Part shown: positions 52,992 to 62,950 of the stretch, piece after piece | Position numbering within the stretch: position 1 is the stretch's first letter | Layout: the number at the start of each line of letters is the position of its first letter | Assembly (NCBI GenBank): GCA_037974965.1 | Contig: JBBPFI010000002.1 | Coordinates: 1,240,001-1,304,000, forward strand | Source: Dacryopinax spathularia | Lineage: Eukaryota; Basidiomycota; Dacrymycetes; Dacrymycetales; Dacrymycetaceae | DNA length: 64,000 nt | Direction of reading: 5' to 3' | Program-made: the position numbers and the translations under genes | The notes under the pieces: model-generated | Databases searched by the model: none | Seen by the model: only the letters and a program-made list of their open reading frames with translations | Told to the model about the DNA's origin: nothing

Positions 52992-55900
52992 TCATATGTT
53001 TGCCGCATCGTCGTCCTCTCCTTCATCTTCGTCCTCGTCTTCTTCTCCTTCTTCTTCTTCTGCTTCGTCTTCTTCTCCTCCTCCTTCTTCTTCTTCTGCT
53101 TCTTCTTCTTCTGCTTCTTCTTCTTCTTCTTCTTCTTCTTCTTCTTCTTCTTCGTCGTCTTCGTCTTCTTCTTCTTCGTCGTCTGCGGCTTCCCGTTCTT
53201 CTCCCGGCCGCCGTGCCTGCGGGTCCACATCGACCGCGTATGGCGCTTCCCAAAGCTTACGCAGTATTGCGTCGATGTGCGTCCTCAAATCCAAGCGAGC
53301 ATAGTACGGAATAATCCTGAAGGCCGCGATGGAATTTCGAAAAGGCGTGCCGTCAAGGTCTGCGACCACATATGCTCCACCGCGTGTGCGTTTGACGACA
53401 ACGAAGGGACCGAGATATCTTGGAAGGGTTTTATCTCTCATCGGTCCGTCGTTTGCAGTATTTCGAATCAATACCAGACGGCCCGGTTCAAACGTTTCGT
53501 CCGATATTATATTTTCGAACTTTCTGCGAAACCGCTCGGCCAATACTTGCCGAGCCTGCAGGATTCGACGCCGGATCTCATTCAAATCCGTCTCGCGTTT
53601 GAGCAATTGTCTTGCACGGTAGGCTATGAGTTCGGCTCGGCTGAATATCTTCTCCGGAGGTGGAACCAACCAGGTTGCTTGAACAATATCCATTGGTAAC
53701 GTAGGATGAGTCCCATGCGCCATGTAATATGGACTCATGCCGGTTGCCGTATGCACCGAAATGCGTTCCGCCCAGAATACGGCTGGTACGGAGGCTGGCC
53801 AGTCGGCTGTATTTCCTTTGCAGACCTTGACGATAGATTCGCGAACGTTCCGATGACTCTGTTCGACCGTCCCATTCGCACGCGAGTTGTACCCCGAAAT
53901 TCGGATATGCGTTATGCTATACTTTTCCGCGAGCTGTTCTAACGCGCGGACCCAAGGCGTACCGTTGTCGCTGACGATTTCGGCAATAGCACCCCAGCGG
54001 CATAGCACGGAACTATACAGGAACTCCGCGATATTTTCGGCATTTTCGGTTTTCGAGATCGCGAACTCCGGATAATGTGTAAGAGAGCAGCGGGCCTGAA
54101 ATATGTACCGATAACCCCGTTGCTTGCCTCGCGATACTGGCATAAACATCGTGTCGCAGTGGGCTCTATAGAAGAGGTTCTGCGGCATTTGTGCAGTCGG
54201 TGGAATGTATACATGTTTCATTTGTTGCGCCTGGCATTGGTCGCACGTCTTGAGAAACCACTTAATGTCTTGTGTAAGACTGGGCCACCAATACCGGAGC
54301 CGGATGTGAGCGTGTACCGTCCTGAACCCGCGGTGACCAAGGTCGTCATGCATTGCCTCTAGTATCTCGAATCGATCTGGATATGAAACGTAAAGCCGGT
54401 GCTTTCCGTTGCTGTCTCTCTTGTACAAATCATCTTCGCCCCGCAGGAAGAATTTCGTGGTATACCGTAAGAACGCTTTGAACTCTTTGTCGAGCATACG
54501 CGGAGGCCGGCGGAAGGACCGAAGGTATCGAATAACCTTTTCGATCGTCTCGTCCTGCTTCGCGGTCTTGGCGTCACGGGGTATCTCCGCCTCTGCGCCG
54601 GGATCATCCCCCCCTTGGGCCAAAAGAACCGGAACTCGCGGCTGCAACGCGAGTTCTAGCGTGAACACCTGAGACAGGTTAAGCGTATCATCTTCAAATT
54701 CGTCTGGGAGTCGGTCCTTAATTTCGGCAATATCGGCTGGTGGCCGCCGCGATAACCCGTCCGGAGCAACGTGTCGGTCCGCCGGTACGTGTACAAGTTT
54801 GAATGGGAATAGGTGAATCCAGGAGACCCATCGGTTAAGCACCGTAGTTGGGCATGCGTCGGGGTTGTTCAGCATTCCTCTGATATATTTCGCGTCCACT
54901 TCGAGCGTAAACTCGGGCAAGCCGACCAGCCAGATACGGTAATGTCGAAGTGCCTGATACACTCCGTACAGTTCGAGTTTGGGTTGAGAGTATTTCGATT
55001 CTCTGTCGTTCCATGCGACCGAGCCAAATCGACATGGACGCCGCCGCCCCTTTTCATCCTCTTGATATAGTACGAAACCTACCGCGATGTTCGAAGAGTC
55101 CACAGCAAGGATGACGCGGCGTCCACATTTGTAATCGATCGGGGTCAGGACGTGATTGCGTTCCGCTTCGAGGGCTGCTGCCTGGAGCTGGCGTACCGCG
55201 TTCCATTCGCGATCGCCGAAACGGAACTCTACGTCCTTTCGTTTGAGGTTCTCCAGGGGTCGAGCAATGCGGGCGAAATCGCGAATGAAAATTCGCATGA
55301 TACCAACAGTTCCCAAGAAGGCTCGTACCTCCGAAATGTTTTCGCAAGGTAGTTTCCATTCGATTATCTTTTGCACCTTCGCTGGATCAGGGTGTCGCCC
55401 TTCGTATGAGCATCGATGCCCCAAAAGGATAATTTCGGGAGAGCATAACTCCGCCTTTGGCCCGGAGAAAGTCGCTCCAGCATGCTCCGCGCGGGTAATG
55501 ATCCGGTGAACATTCGTGAGGTGTTCGAACACAAAGCGGCGTATGCCGTTGTTCTCGCGAATCGTTTCGTACCCGCCTCTAGTCTCGTAACGAGTCGTAG
55601 GTCCTTTAATGCCTAAGTCGTCGATAAAGGGCGTTGTGATATGAGGAATCTCGTCGCTAAACAAGAAATTCACATTATCCTGCATGATACCAGGCATATT
55701 GTGAGCTCCCATAGGGGCGACAGTATAGCGAAGAGGCCCGATGAGCGTTTGGAAGGACGTCAGATCCCGCGATTCTGGTGCGAGCGAATGCTGCTCGAAA
55801 CCGCGATAGAAGTCTAGGAGTCCATAACATGCGCGTCCGCCGTAACTTTCCAGAAGATGTTCCGTAATGGGTGGGACCGATGTGCTTCGGATCATGACGC

Positions 55901-56897
55901 CATTGAGCGGCCGTGCATCGATAACCAATCGGTGCTCCCCACTCTTTTTCGGTACGACGAACCACTTCGACCTGTACGCCGATTGGGAGGGCTCATACGT
56001 TCCGGCCTTCACCTTCTCGCGAAGCATGTCGAGGACGCTCTCGAGGATACCAGGAGGGATCGGTATATTTCGCTCCTGCCATGGAGTGTGTTCGACTGTG
56101 GGAAAAACGACTGGATCGAGGTAGTCATCACGAAAGCGCCCAATTTCGGACTCTGTCCAAGAAAAAGCATTTTCGTGTTCGCGATAAATCCACGCCACCA
56201 GTTTCTCCTCTTCCGGCCAAAGGAAGTTATGTCGGTTGATATTCAAGGCATCGAACCGTTCCTGGGTAAGTCGAAAGCCCGGAGAAAACTCGGGCGGATG
56301 TTTCGGTAAAGCCTTCATGTGCTCGAGAGGATTTGAAGGGAAACGACGTCGTATTTTTAGGTGCTCCGGGTGTGGTGCCGGGACGGGCTTCACGCGCTCG
56401 TCGACTTTCTTGTATTTTCGGATCGCGAGGGCATGTTGGATGGTATCGAAGAAACAATGTTGAGATAAGGTTTCGCGATCGATAATGTCTATTCGTGGAA
56501 TAAGAAGGGCTAATGTCGATATCAATTGGTCGTCTCGCCGTAGGTTTACCGGGTCCTTGACTCCTAAAAATCCTCCTCTATCGCAGCCGGTTCGGAATGA
56601 TTTCCGGCTGCGTGAGTCGCGAGGACAACAGTAACCCCGGTATTCGGGCATGTTATGGTCAGCTCCGATTCGCCATTTCCGAAGTCCCTCATTTCGGCGT
56701 TGAATAGCGTAAGGAACGGCCTTCCCAAAAGCAGTAGAACCGGAAGATTCTTTATGACGTGAACCTGAAACAAACCGGTGACCGGCCCGACCGATAAACG
56801 AAGATTTCGGATAAGCCCTTCCGTTGCTGTGGTGGCCCCGTTCGCAGAACGGATGTGTCCCGGAGTTTGTTCGTAAACGATGTGCAGCTTCTTCCAA
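52992..56897 (-). CDS. Pol polyprotein: RT, RNase H, integrase
   Basis: About 1300 codons. Reverse transcriptase: KWFVVPKKSGEHRLVIDARPL, LLDFYRGFEQ, FIDDLGIKGP. RNase H: RVILAVDSSNIAVGFVLY, KLELYGVYQALRHY. Integrase: zinc-binding HDDLGHRGFRTVH..CDQCQ, then the core with HCDTMFM, IVSDNGTPW and NGTVEQSHRNV. A chromodomain is not evident; after the integrase a basic GPFVVVKRTRGGAYVV module is followed by a long Glu/Asp run encoded by a TTC/TCC repeat (plus strand about 53028-53190). The order RT-RNase H-integrase is of Ty3 type. Early residues of the frame overlap gag and may not be translated. Confidence 0.92.
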   Translation of the reverse strand: MEEAAHRLRTNSGTHPFCERGHHSNGRAYPKSSFIGRAGHRFVSGSRHKESSGSTAFGKAVPYAIQRRNEGLRKWRIGADHNMPEYRGYCCPRDSRSRKSFRTGCDRGGFLGVKDPVNLRRDDQLISTLALLIPRIDIIDRETLSQHCFFDTIQHALAIRKYKKVDERVKPVPAPHPEHLKIRRRFPSNPLEHMKALPKHPPEFSPGFRLTQERFDALNINRHNFLWPEEEKLVAWIYREHENAFSWTESEIGRFRDDYLDPVVFPTVEHTPWQERNIPIPPGILESVLDMLREKVKAGTYEPSQSAYRSKWFVVPKKSGEHRLVIDARPLNGVMIRSTSVPPITEHLLESYGGRACYGLLDFYRGFEQHSLAPESRDLTSFQTLIGPLRYTVAPMGAHNMPGIMQDNVNFLFSDEIPHITTPFIDDLGIKGPTTRYETRGGYETIRENNGIRRFVFEHLTNVHRIITRAEHAGATFSGPKAELCSPEIILLGHRCSYEGRHPDPAKVQKIIEWKLPCENISEVRAFLGTVGIMRIFIRDFARIARPLENLKRKDVEFRFGDREWNAVRQLQAAALEAERNHVLTPIDYKCGRRVILAVDSSNIAVGFVLYQEDEKGRRRPCRFGSVAWNDRESKYSQPKLELYGVYQALRHYRIWLVGLPEFTLEVDAKYIRGMLNNPDACPTTVLNRWVSWIHLFPFKLVHVPADRHVAPDGLSRRPPADIAEIKDRLPDEFEDDTLNLSQVFTLELALQPRVPVLLAQGGDDPGAEAEIPRDAKTAKQDETIEKVIRYLRSFRRPPRMLDKEFKAFLRYTTKFFLRGEDDLYKRDSNGKHRLYVSYPDRFEILEAMHDDLGHRGFRTVHAHIRLRYWWPSLTQDIKWFLKTCDQCQAQQMKHVYIPPTAQMPQNLFYRAHCDTMFMPVSRGKQRGYRYIFQARCSLTHYPEFAISKTENAENIAEFLYSSVLCRWGAIAEIVSDNGTPWVRALEQLAEKYSITHIRISGYNSRANGTVEQSHRNVRESIVKVCKGNTADWPASVPAVFWAERISVHTATGMSPYYMAHGTHPTLPMDIVQATWLVPPPEKIFSRAELIAYRARQLLKRETDLNEIRRRILQARQVLAERFRRKFENIISDETFEPGRLVLIRNTANDGPMRDKTLPRYLGPFVVVKRTRGGAYVVADLDGTPFRNSIAAFRIIPYYARLDLRTHIDAILRKLWEAPYAVDVDPQARRPGEEREAADDEEEEDEDDEEEEEEEEEEEEEAEEEEAEEEEGGGEEDEAEEEEGEEDEDEDEGEDDDAANI

Positions 56898-58828
56898 ATA
56901 TCGTGGTTCATAAGAACCACCGATGCGCCGGAATTCAGCGTGCCAGCGACGGCTACATCGTCATCCCCAACAAGTACGTTTATGGTCCGGAGCTCGACCA
57001 TTGACGGAGCCACAATGGCTCCTTTGGGCGCCTTCGGATTTCCGGACACATGCATCACATAGTCGTAAATATCGCTTTGCGCCTCTGGCAGGAGCTGTTT
57101 TTCGATATCTTCCGATATGACCTCCAGGGGTGCCGTAGGTTCCGCCGATAAGACCGTATTGGGCTTCGGCAGCCGCTTAGTAGTGGTTTGCTGACAAAAA
57201 TACTTTCGGATTTGAGGAGAAATGGCGAGCATATCCCGGACCGACACAGTCAACTCGCTGGCCATTATCGACGAAATAACTTTTTCCGCTCGGCTATCAT
57301 CCTCTACCGGGGCTCTGAGATGAGTACGAGTCGGCTCTTTGATTTCGGTATTTTCGACTGGCTTATCGACCATCTCCCGCTCCTCGACCGAGCGTTCGAT
57401 AATTTCCTCCGGTGTTGTTTCTCGTCCGCGACGATTCGGCACCTCCTTAGCTCTCGGTGGTTCGGCCGGACGTTCGCGACGTATGGGGAGTGGCCTTCCT
57501 TCCTGTTGCCTTCGGTTGCGGGCCCGGTGTAGCTGTGTTTGAAGCACCGCTAGTGTTCGTTCCAGATCCCTCACGTCGTCTTCGTCCGCGGCCGGGGCCA
57601 AGTGAACATCAGCGACCGAAAAGGGCAAAGCGTCATTGGGTACGTCTATGGTGAAGGGCAGAACGTCCGATACGACGGAGACGAGGTTTACTGGGGCGTT
57701 CCCACGATTCGGAATGTTTGCCCGAGCATTTAGGTCTGCAACCGTCTGATTCGGATTGCGACTATGCCAGGAAATAACGTTCTCTTTCATGTTCGCACCC
57801 ATTACGCGGGGCAACAACATGCCGTTCGGTAGCGTGAGACGGTTCGTAGTAGCATTTCGGATCACGAGGCCCCGTCGAAGATGCTCTTCGAGGTCGTTAC
57901 ACTCTCTCATCATGTGTCCGGACTGTCCGCACCACAGACACCCTCCGTTATTGGATGGATTCGGGTTCATCGGAGGTCGCGGCGCCTGTGTCGGGTACCC
58001 TTGACCGAAATTCCCGCTTGCAGCCGGTGGCAACGCGCCGCGTTCCATATCACGTCGCAGGAGCGTTTCGACGGTTGTCATAAGAGTCGAAATAGCTGTC
58101 ATTAGACCGGCTTCCGTTTCGGTCTTCACCGGAGGATTGGGAACCGGTCCGGACTGATGTCCACCGGATGGCGGCGACGGTACGGCAGGTATCGAGCTCG
58201 CCGTCGTGAGCGGAACATATGGACCGCTTGTAGACGTCCCGGCTAACAGGAATTCAGCCGCCGCGATCACGTCCTCCATGTCGTATGGGTCGTCCGGACG
58301 CTGGTCAGGCTTTTTAATGAGCAGGCGGTTCCGGAGTTTGTCCTGGAATTCGTAATGAAATCCCCGCATGAACAGTGCATTTCTCTCGTAGTCCGAAATT
58401 CGCTTCTTCTTGCTGAGCCATGTCGAAATGCGAAGGAACACACGGCGATATTCCGCGAGCTGAGCACGGTTAAGCATTTGGATACCGGCGCTCATGCTCA
58501 CGACCCGTTCGAGATCGCTTCGCGTGTAAAGGGAGTCGTCTTCGACCGCGCCGGGGTAGAGTCCTAGGACATCCCGTTTGAACGCCGGGTAATCCTCGCC
58601 CTCTGCGGATGGGAAGGTTTTCCAGGTTTCGGCAACATCGGTGGGCGCGTACCGAAGTGCCCACTTGATACAGTCTTTCGGAGGTAGCCCAGCATTTTCG
58701 GCACACTGCTCCACATCTTCGAAGTACCGTACCACTGTTTCGGGTGCAACACTGTCGAGATACGGCCGGGCCGTACGGAGAGGCATGCTCCCGCGTGGCG
58801 CTGAGACAACAGGGTCTACTGTGGGCAT
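56564..58828 (-). CDS. Gag polyprotein (with retropepsin-like C-terminus)
   Basis: 754 aa. A helical capsid-like region (YFEDVEQCAENAGL, IKWALRYAP, AFKRDVLGLYPG, FMRGFHYEFQDKLRNRLL) is followed by a Pro/Asn-rich linker and a zinc knuckle, CLWCGQSGHMMREC, a CX2CX4HX4C motif. The last 150 residues resemble an aspartic protease fold (VLVGDDDVAVAGTLNSGAS, LPVLLLLGRPFL). Pol overlaps the 3' end in another frame, which fits the frameshift or read-through known from Ty3 elements. Confidence 0.88.
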   Translation of the reverse strand: MPTVDPVVSAPRGSMPLRTARPYLDSVAPETVVRYFEDVEQCAENAGLPPKDCIKWALRYAPTDVAETWKTFPSAEGEDYPAFKRDVLGLYPGAVEDDSLYTRSDLERVVSMSAGIQMLNRAQLAEYRRVFLRISTWLSKKKRISDYERNALFMRGFHYEFQDKLRNRLLIKKPDQRPDDPYDMEDVIAAAEFLLAGTSTSGPYVPLTTASSIPAVPSPPSGGHQSGPVPNPPVKTETEAGLMTAISTLMTTVETLLRRDMERGALPPAASGNFGQGYPTQAPRPPMNPNPSNNGGCLWCGQSGHMMRECNDLEEHLRRGLVIRNATTNRLTLPNGMLLPRVMGANMKENVISWHSRNPNQTVADLNARANIPNRGNAPVNLVSVVSDVLPFTIDVPNDALPFSVADVHLAPAADEDDVRDLERTLAVLQTQLHRARNRRQQEGRPLPIRRERPAEPPRAKEVPNRRGRETTPEEIIERSVEEREMVDKPVENTEIKEPTRTHLRAPVEDDSRAEKVISSIMASELTVSVRDMLAISPQIRKYFCQQTTTKRLPKPNTVLSAEPTAPLEVISEDIEKQLLPEAQSDIYDYVMHVSGNPKAPKGAIVAPSMVELRTINVLVGDDDVAVAGTLNSGASVVLMNHDIWKKLHIVYEQTPGHIRSANGATTATEGLIRNLRLSVGPVTGLFQVHVIKNLPVLLLLGRPFLTLFNAEMRDFGNGESELTITCPNTGVTVVLATHAAGNHSEPAAIEEDF

Positions 58829-59048
58829 TTCGGATATTTCGGAAGTAACGGTGTGTCGGATAGAAAGTTTTTCGATACTCCGGGACGAGACCGGGGCGGA
58901 GCGAGATCGTACGGTATGGTTCGAAGTTGTAGCGCGAATCGGTAGACGAGAGGAAACCGTCGAGTACGGCTTTCCACTACGAGTGGACAGGTTGGCGGCG
59001 TGCGTATCGTTATATCGGCGAGTGGACGTCGAAAGCCAAGTCGAAATA
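58829..59048 (-). other. Leader of the retrotransposon
   Basis: Untranslated leader between the primer-binding site and the gag start, where a packaging signal would be expected. No specific structure was seen by eye. Confidence 0.4.
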
Positions 59049-59065
59049 TCCCAAATCGACCTCCA
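59049..59065 (-). promoter_or_regulatory. Putative primer-binding site
   Basis: On the minus strand TGGAGGTCGATTTGGGA starts two bases after the 5' LTR and opens with TGG, complementary to a tRNA CCA end. The matching tRNA was not identified. Confidence 0.45.
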
Positions 59066-59067
59066 AA

Positions 59068-59411
59068 TGAATAGATACTGTTAGGTTAGACCCAGAGCAT
59101 CAAGGGATAGCGTCGATATGGCTTTTCGGTGGTGTCCCGTACGTATTTCGGAGTCGAAAAGAGTGATCTGGCGTGTGGTCAAGTCGAAGTATAGAAAGAG
59201 CTAGTAAGGGGTAAAACGGAATCGATAAAGAGTGTCTGGTACAGATCTCTGCTTATATACGAGCCTAAGTAATGAGTTCGGACTCGTCCGCCACCCTTTT
59301 CGTATCCGAAACGCAGGTTTCGGATCGCAGATCCCGCCCAGCGGTCCTGCCCGTGCGTTCGGTCCCTATGTCGAAGTCGCGATAATGGCCGAAATTCCGA
59401 TAAGCAGCTCA
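59068..59411 (-). repeat. LTR (5' LTR of the element)
   Basis: Same 344 bp as the left copy with a single visible difference near its plus-strand right end. It should hold the promoter for gag-pol. Confidence 0.95.
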
Positions 59412-62016
59412 ATGCGACATGGGTTCCTTGCCTGCTCTCCGGAGATACCGCGCATGGCGGTTGATATTCAGCTTATTCAAGTGTACCATTGAGTCCGGAT
59501 GCGTGCGTACGTCTCGCATGAGGCTTGGGCCCGGGTACTGTGCAATATGCAGGGTGTGAGTGTTCTCTCCGGATAGCCCGCCCAGTAACTGATGTACCAC
59601 ATCTGCAGATACCCTACTCGACCGTCCTCCGGAAACGGCTTGCAGATGTGTATGATGCCTACATTCTACTCCTTCACTTTCTGGAGAAGCATGTGGCAGG
59701 CGCACTTGGTCAGGACCAGCCAAATTGGCGGTTGCAAAACAGTTGTCCAGCATGCGAGTATAAGGTATGGATTTCCCGCGTAGCAGGCGAACTTGTGCAC
59801 TGATTTTTACTAGCTTCAGGATGAACCTCAGCTTCCCTTATCCAGACTTATATGCGGGGATGGGAACAATTCTAGCAAGCGATTTGCGCACGCTGGCCAT
59901 CAAGACACGCGGGTATATGAAAGCGATTACATCATCCCTCCGGAAGAGGTGGATCGCTTCAAAGATGATGTCCAAAGCCGACACAGCCAGAAACGCAGTA
60001 GGACAGACACGGGAGGTGATCCTACCGATGGGCTCCATCCAGAGCCCATTGGGCACATCTCTCTGGACGAGTCTCTTGCTGCTTGCGCTGACAAGTGGAA
60101 GGCCGCACAAGCACGGGAGACGGCTCACACCTTCCAGCGAGCTTTGGACGAAACTGGCCACTTCCTGACTGTTTGCCGGCATGCATTCATCCGGTACTCT
60201 GTGGATATGGTCCGGAGTGGAGAGCTGTACGTGTGCATGTGGAGCGACACACCCCATGGCTGAACTTTGTCTAGAGCAAAATACTCCCTCGCTTCTCTGG
60301 ATCGCTTGATGTCCATCTTGGGTCCAGACATCGGTTTTGGTTATGACATCGGCTGCACCCATTTGATTACGGTTCTCCGGAGCTCATTGGGCGAGCGTGC
60401 TCGCCAGAATCATCTGCGATTCTTCGTGGGAGCTTTCCATGGGTACGCCCATAATCGACGTTGTCAGATCGCCTTCCATCCCCGCCTGCTCGCTACTGCT
60501 GGTCTGGAAGATTTCGAGACTTGCGAGTGGGTCTTCAGTCAACAGAACCGCACAGCTCACCTATTTCGACATGCCTCCGGATATCATCGGCATATGACGA
60601 TGGATTGGTTTTATCGCACTTGGGATGCAGACCGGAGAGCAGCGCTCGGTAAGCTGTTCCGGAGCTCCAAGGAGCGGTGGCTAATCGCTGTCTCAGGGGA
60701 TTTCTTATTCCGGAATTATCAGCAAGCCCTGTCGATTACGCGGAAGGAGGGCGCAGCCGTAACCAGCCTTATGCAGTCTCTTGGCCTAACAGTTGCAGAT
60801 CTAGAGCAGTTTCGGGAGGATGAGAAGAGCTTTTTCAATTCCCTCGAGCATCCTCCAGAGATCAATGAGACCGCTGTCCAGTACTTGCAAGCGCTGAAGC
60901 TTCATGCTGCGGCTGAGTATGTTGCTTGCCCGTATCTGGATATTCGCTCACAGGATCACCAGGGCTGAGCTGAATGAGGCTCGAAGTCAGAGCTTTATTA
61001 TCTCGACTCCTCAGAACTGGGACCATTCCGGCAGTCAGCAAAGAAACGCTCAGACAAGGGAGCGCAACATCCTCCGGATTATTCGCAAAGTGCAGCAACT
61101 CGAAACGGTCCTCGTCTCTCTGGAAAACACTCTCGACACGGAACGGTGGACTCCAGAACACCCTGCTTGGCAACAGTATTCCCGGACTGTGGATGAACGC
61201 GATTTTCAGCAGGCGCTCGATCATCTAGAAAACCTGGTGGTGCAGAGGTTGTTCGAAATGGAGAAAATGAATACAAAAGGCACCAGTACGTATGTGTCCG
61301 GAGGAAAGGAGGAAGCTTACGTCTAGAAAGATTATAAAATGCGAAGCGCTATTGCGAAGGCTCTACAGGCACGCAGCCACAGCCTCCGGACAGCACTCAG
61401 TGCATACAATCGGCTTGCCATCACTGTCAATCCACCTCGTGATGTTCTTACAATGGAGCAAGTTCTGGACTACGCGTTCTTGGCAGAATTCAGCCTCTTG
61501 CGGTATGGCCTTCCAGAAAAAGGGACTCGACTCTGGATGCAGCCGCACATACGAGAGCTGCTCACCAAATGGATGCTAGTCCGGTGTGCCGAGCAAGAAA
61601 TTGCTCGACTCAATGTCGAGATTCGCAGGGTTATGACCGCCATTGACGATGACAGACAGCAAAGTGCAGCACGTCTCGCCCTGGTTGTCAAGTCCGGAGA
61701 TGTCGCTTTGGCACACGAACTCCGGCAAAGAATACAAGTCCGGCAGCTCGTCGATTCGAAGCTACAGCGACGACTGGAGGATATTATGCGGCTGCCTGGC
61801 TACTCCGGACTCCACGGGCGAGGTATACCTCTTCGACCTCGGCCTTCTCCAGAAACCATGGATCGGATGAGCACCAACTTCACCTTGGCGGATGCTGGAG
61901 ACAGGGAGGATCTGGATAGCGTTACTGAGGAGGACAGTACACAGTGGGATGGAGATGAGCGTCCAGAGATAGAAGCACTTGCTGAGGCATTTGGAGCATC
62001 TGTAGACTTAGCGTAA
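59412..62016 (+). pseudogene. KDZ transposase gene, right part with catalytic core
   Basis: Exons from 59412 to 59555, 59609-59764, 59814-60226, 60275-60916, 60963-61285 and 61327-62016, all with clean short introns. Visible in order: the CxC-type linker, NSCPACEYKLQDEP, LICGDGNNSSKR, IPPEEVDRF, the core FGYDIGCTHL and FFVGAFHGYAHNRRCQIAFHP, GLEDFETCEWVFSQQNRTAH, and a C-terminal helical region with RYGLPEKGTRLWMQPHIRELL. These are the marks of KDZ transposases. Besides the LTR insertion there is an in-frame TGA at 59490-59492, which could come from CGA by CpG decay, so this copy is inactive on two counts. Confidence 0.85.
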
Positions 62017-62950
62017 CACTTCTTGCCGGAAACACTGGCGTGTCTGGTTGATTAGCATGGAATAACCATTTCTGGAACCATCGCTGAATGACAGGGAGTG
62101 TATATTCTTCTTTCCGGAAATAGGACGGGCGAGATCAATTACATCGTAGGTACAGGTATCCAGCTGTACAGGAAGAGGACACTTGCATATTATAGGTGTG
62201 ACGGACTCCGGACAAGCACGCAACAAAAAAACACAAATAATCAGTCTTCTATTTACTCTGCAAATAGCTTCTGCCTTTGGCCTTTCTAGAGATAAACGCG
62301 GTAATTTACAAGGAACATGCTAAACCGGTAAGTACGTCTGGCAGAAGCAAGGAGGAGATTAATCTCTTGGACGCCTGCGTTGTTGCACTTCTGTCCGCGG
62401 CATTCTCGCAACAAGTCTATCTGGAAGCACACTACAGGACTTCAAATTTATGTCAAACGTACGCGGATCGTCCAGATAATTCTCCCTTTTGACAAGTCAC
62501 TATCCTTTGCGGTCCAGAGATAAGCCTTATAATGCTGCAAGGGAGTCGTCCGGGTCACTTTTCTGGAAACCACGCTGTGAAAATGCGCCGAGTAATGCAC
62601 CATCTCTAGCTAAATCCAGACAGACGGTATGTGCTGCTGTCCCAGTATAGAAATGTTCCCCTTATCCGGAGATAATCTAGAAGAAAATATGTCTTCGCCC
62701 ATTGTTGCCTCATTGTCAGTGACCCGGAAGCATGTGTAGAAGGGTCATAAGGCACGTGCCGGATACCACTGTCGGCGCGTTGATATCCCCAATTGCTTCC
62801 GGAAGACCTAGTCACACGCGTGTCACTCAGCGCATATATCCTCCTCCTTTCTTCATCTGCTCACCTCCATCGTCTACAAATCCCTCCCCGTCCTCCTCTC
62901 CAGAAAACCACTCTCTCCCCTTCCGTTTTCTCACTTCTGCACTACTCTAC
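62017..62950. other. TCCGGA-rich DNA after the KDZ gene
   Basis: Probably the 3' flank of the KDZ gene and the promoter of the next gene. No ORF is supported. It has the same excess of TCCGGA, TCTGGA and TCCAGA as the KDZ coding region, so the element or its relatives probably extend across it. Confidence 0.5.

Larger units (their letters stand above)
49464..59411 (-). mobile_element. Ty3-type (Metaviridae) LTR retrotransposon, young
   Basis: A 9.9-kb element on the minus strand, inserted in the KDZ gene. Two 344-bp LTRs start TG and end CA; a 4-bp duplication ATGC flanks it (49460-49463 and 59412-59415). Order in its own direction: LTR, primer-binding site, gag, pol (RT, RNase H, integrase), a 3 kb region with a gene on the other strand, polypurine tract, LTR. 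RT-RNase H-integrase order defines Ty3 type. The LTRs differ at one base by eye, so insertion was very recent, and the element looks whole. Confidence 0.93.
48623..62016 (+). mobile_element. KDZ DNA transposon, split by an LTR element
   Basis: Both halves are one KDZ (Kyakuja-Dileera-Zisupton) element, on the plus strand, interrupted at 49464-59411 by a Ty3-type retrotransposon. The left half holds the N-terminal region, the right half the Cys-containing linker and transposase core. The stated limits are the coding limits; the terminal repeats were not found. DNA on both sides of the insertion shares a striking excess of TCCGGA. Confidence 0.85.
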
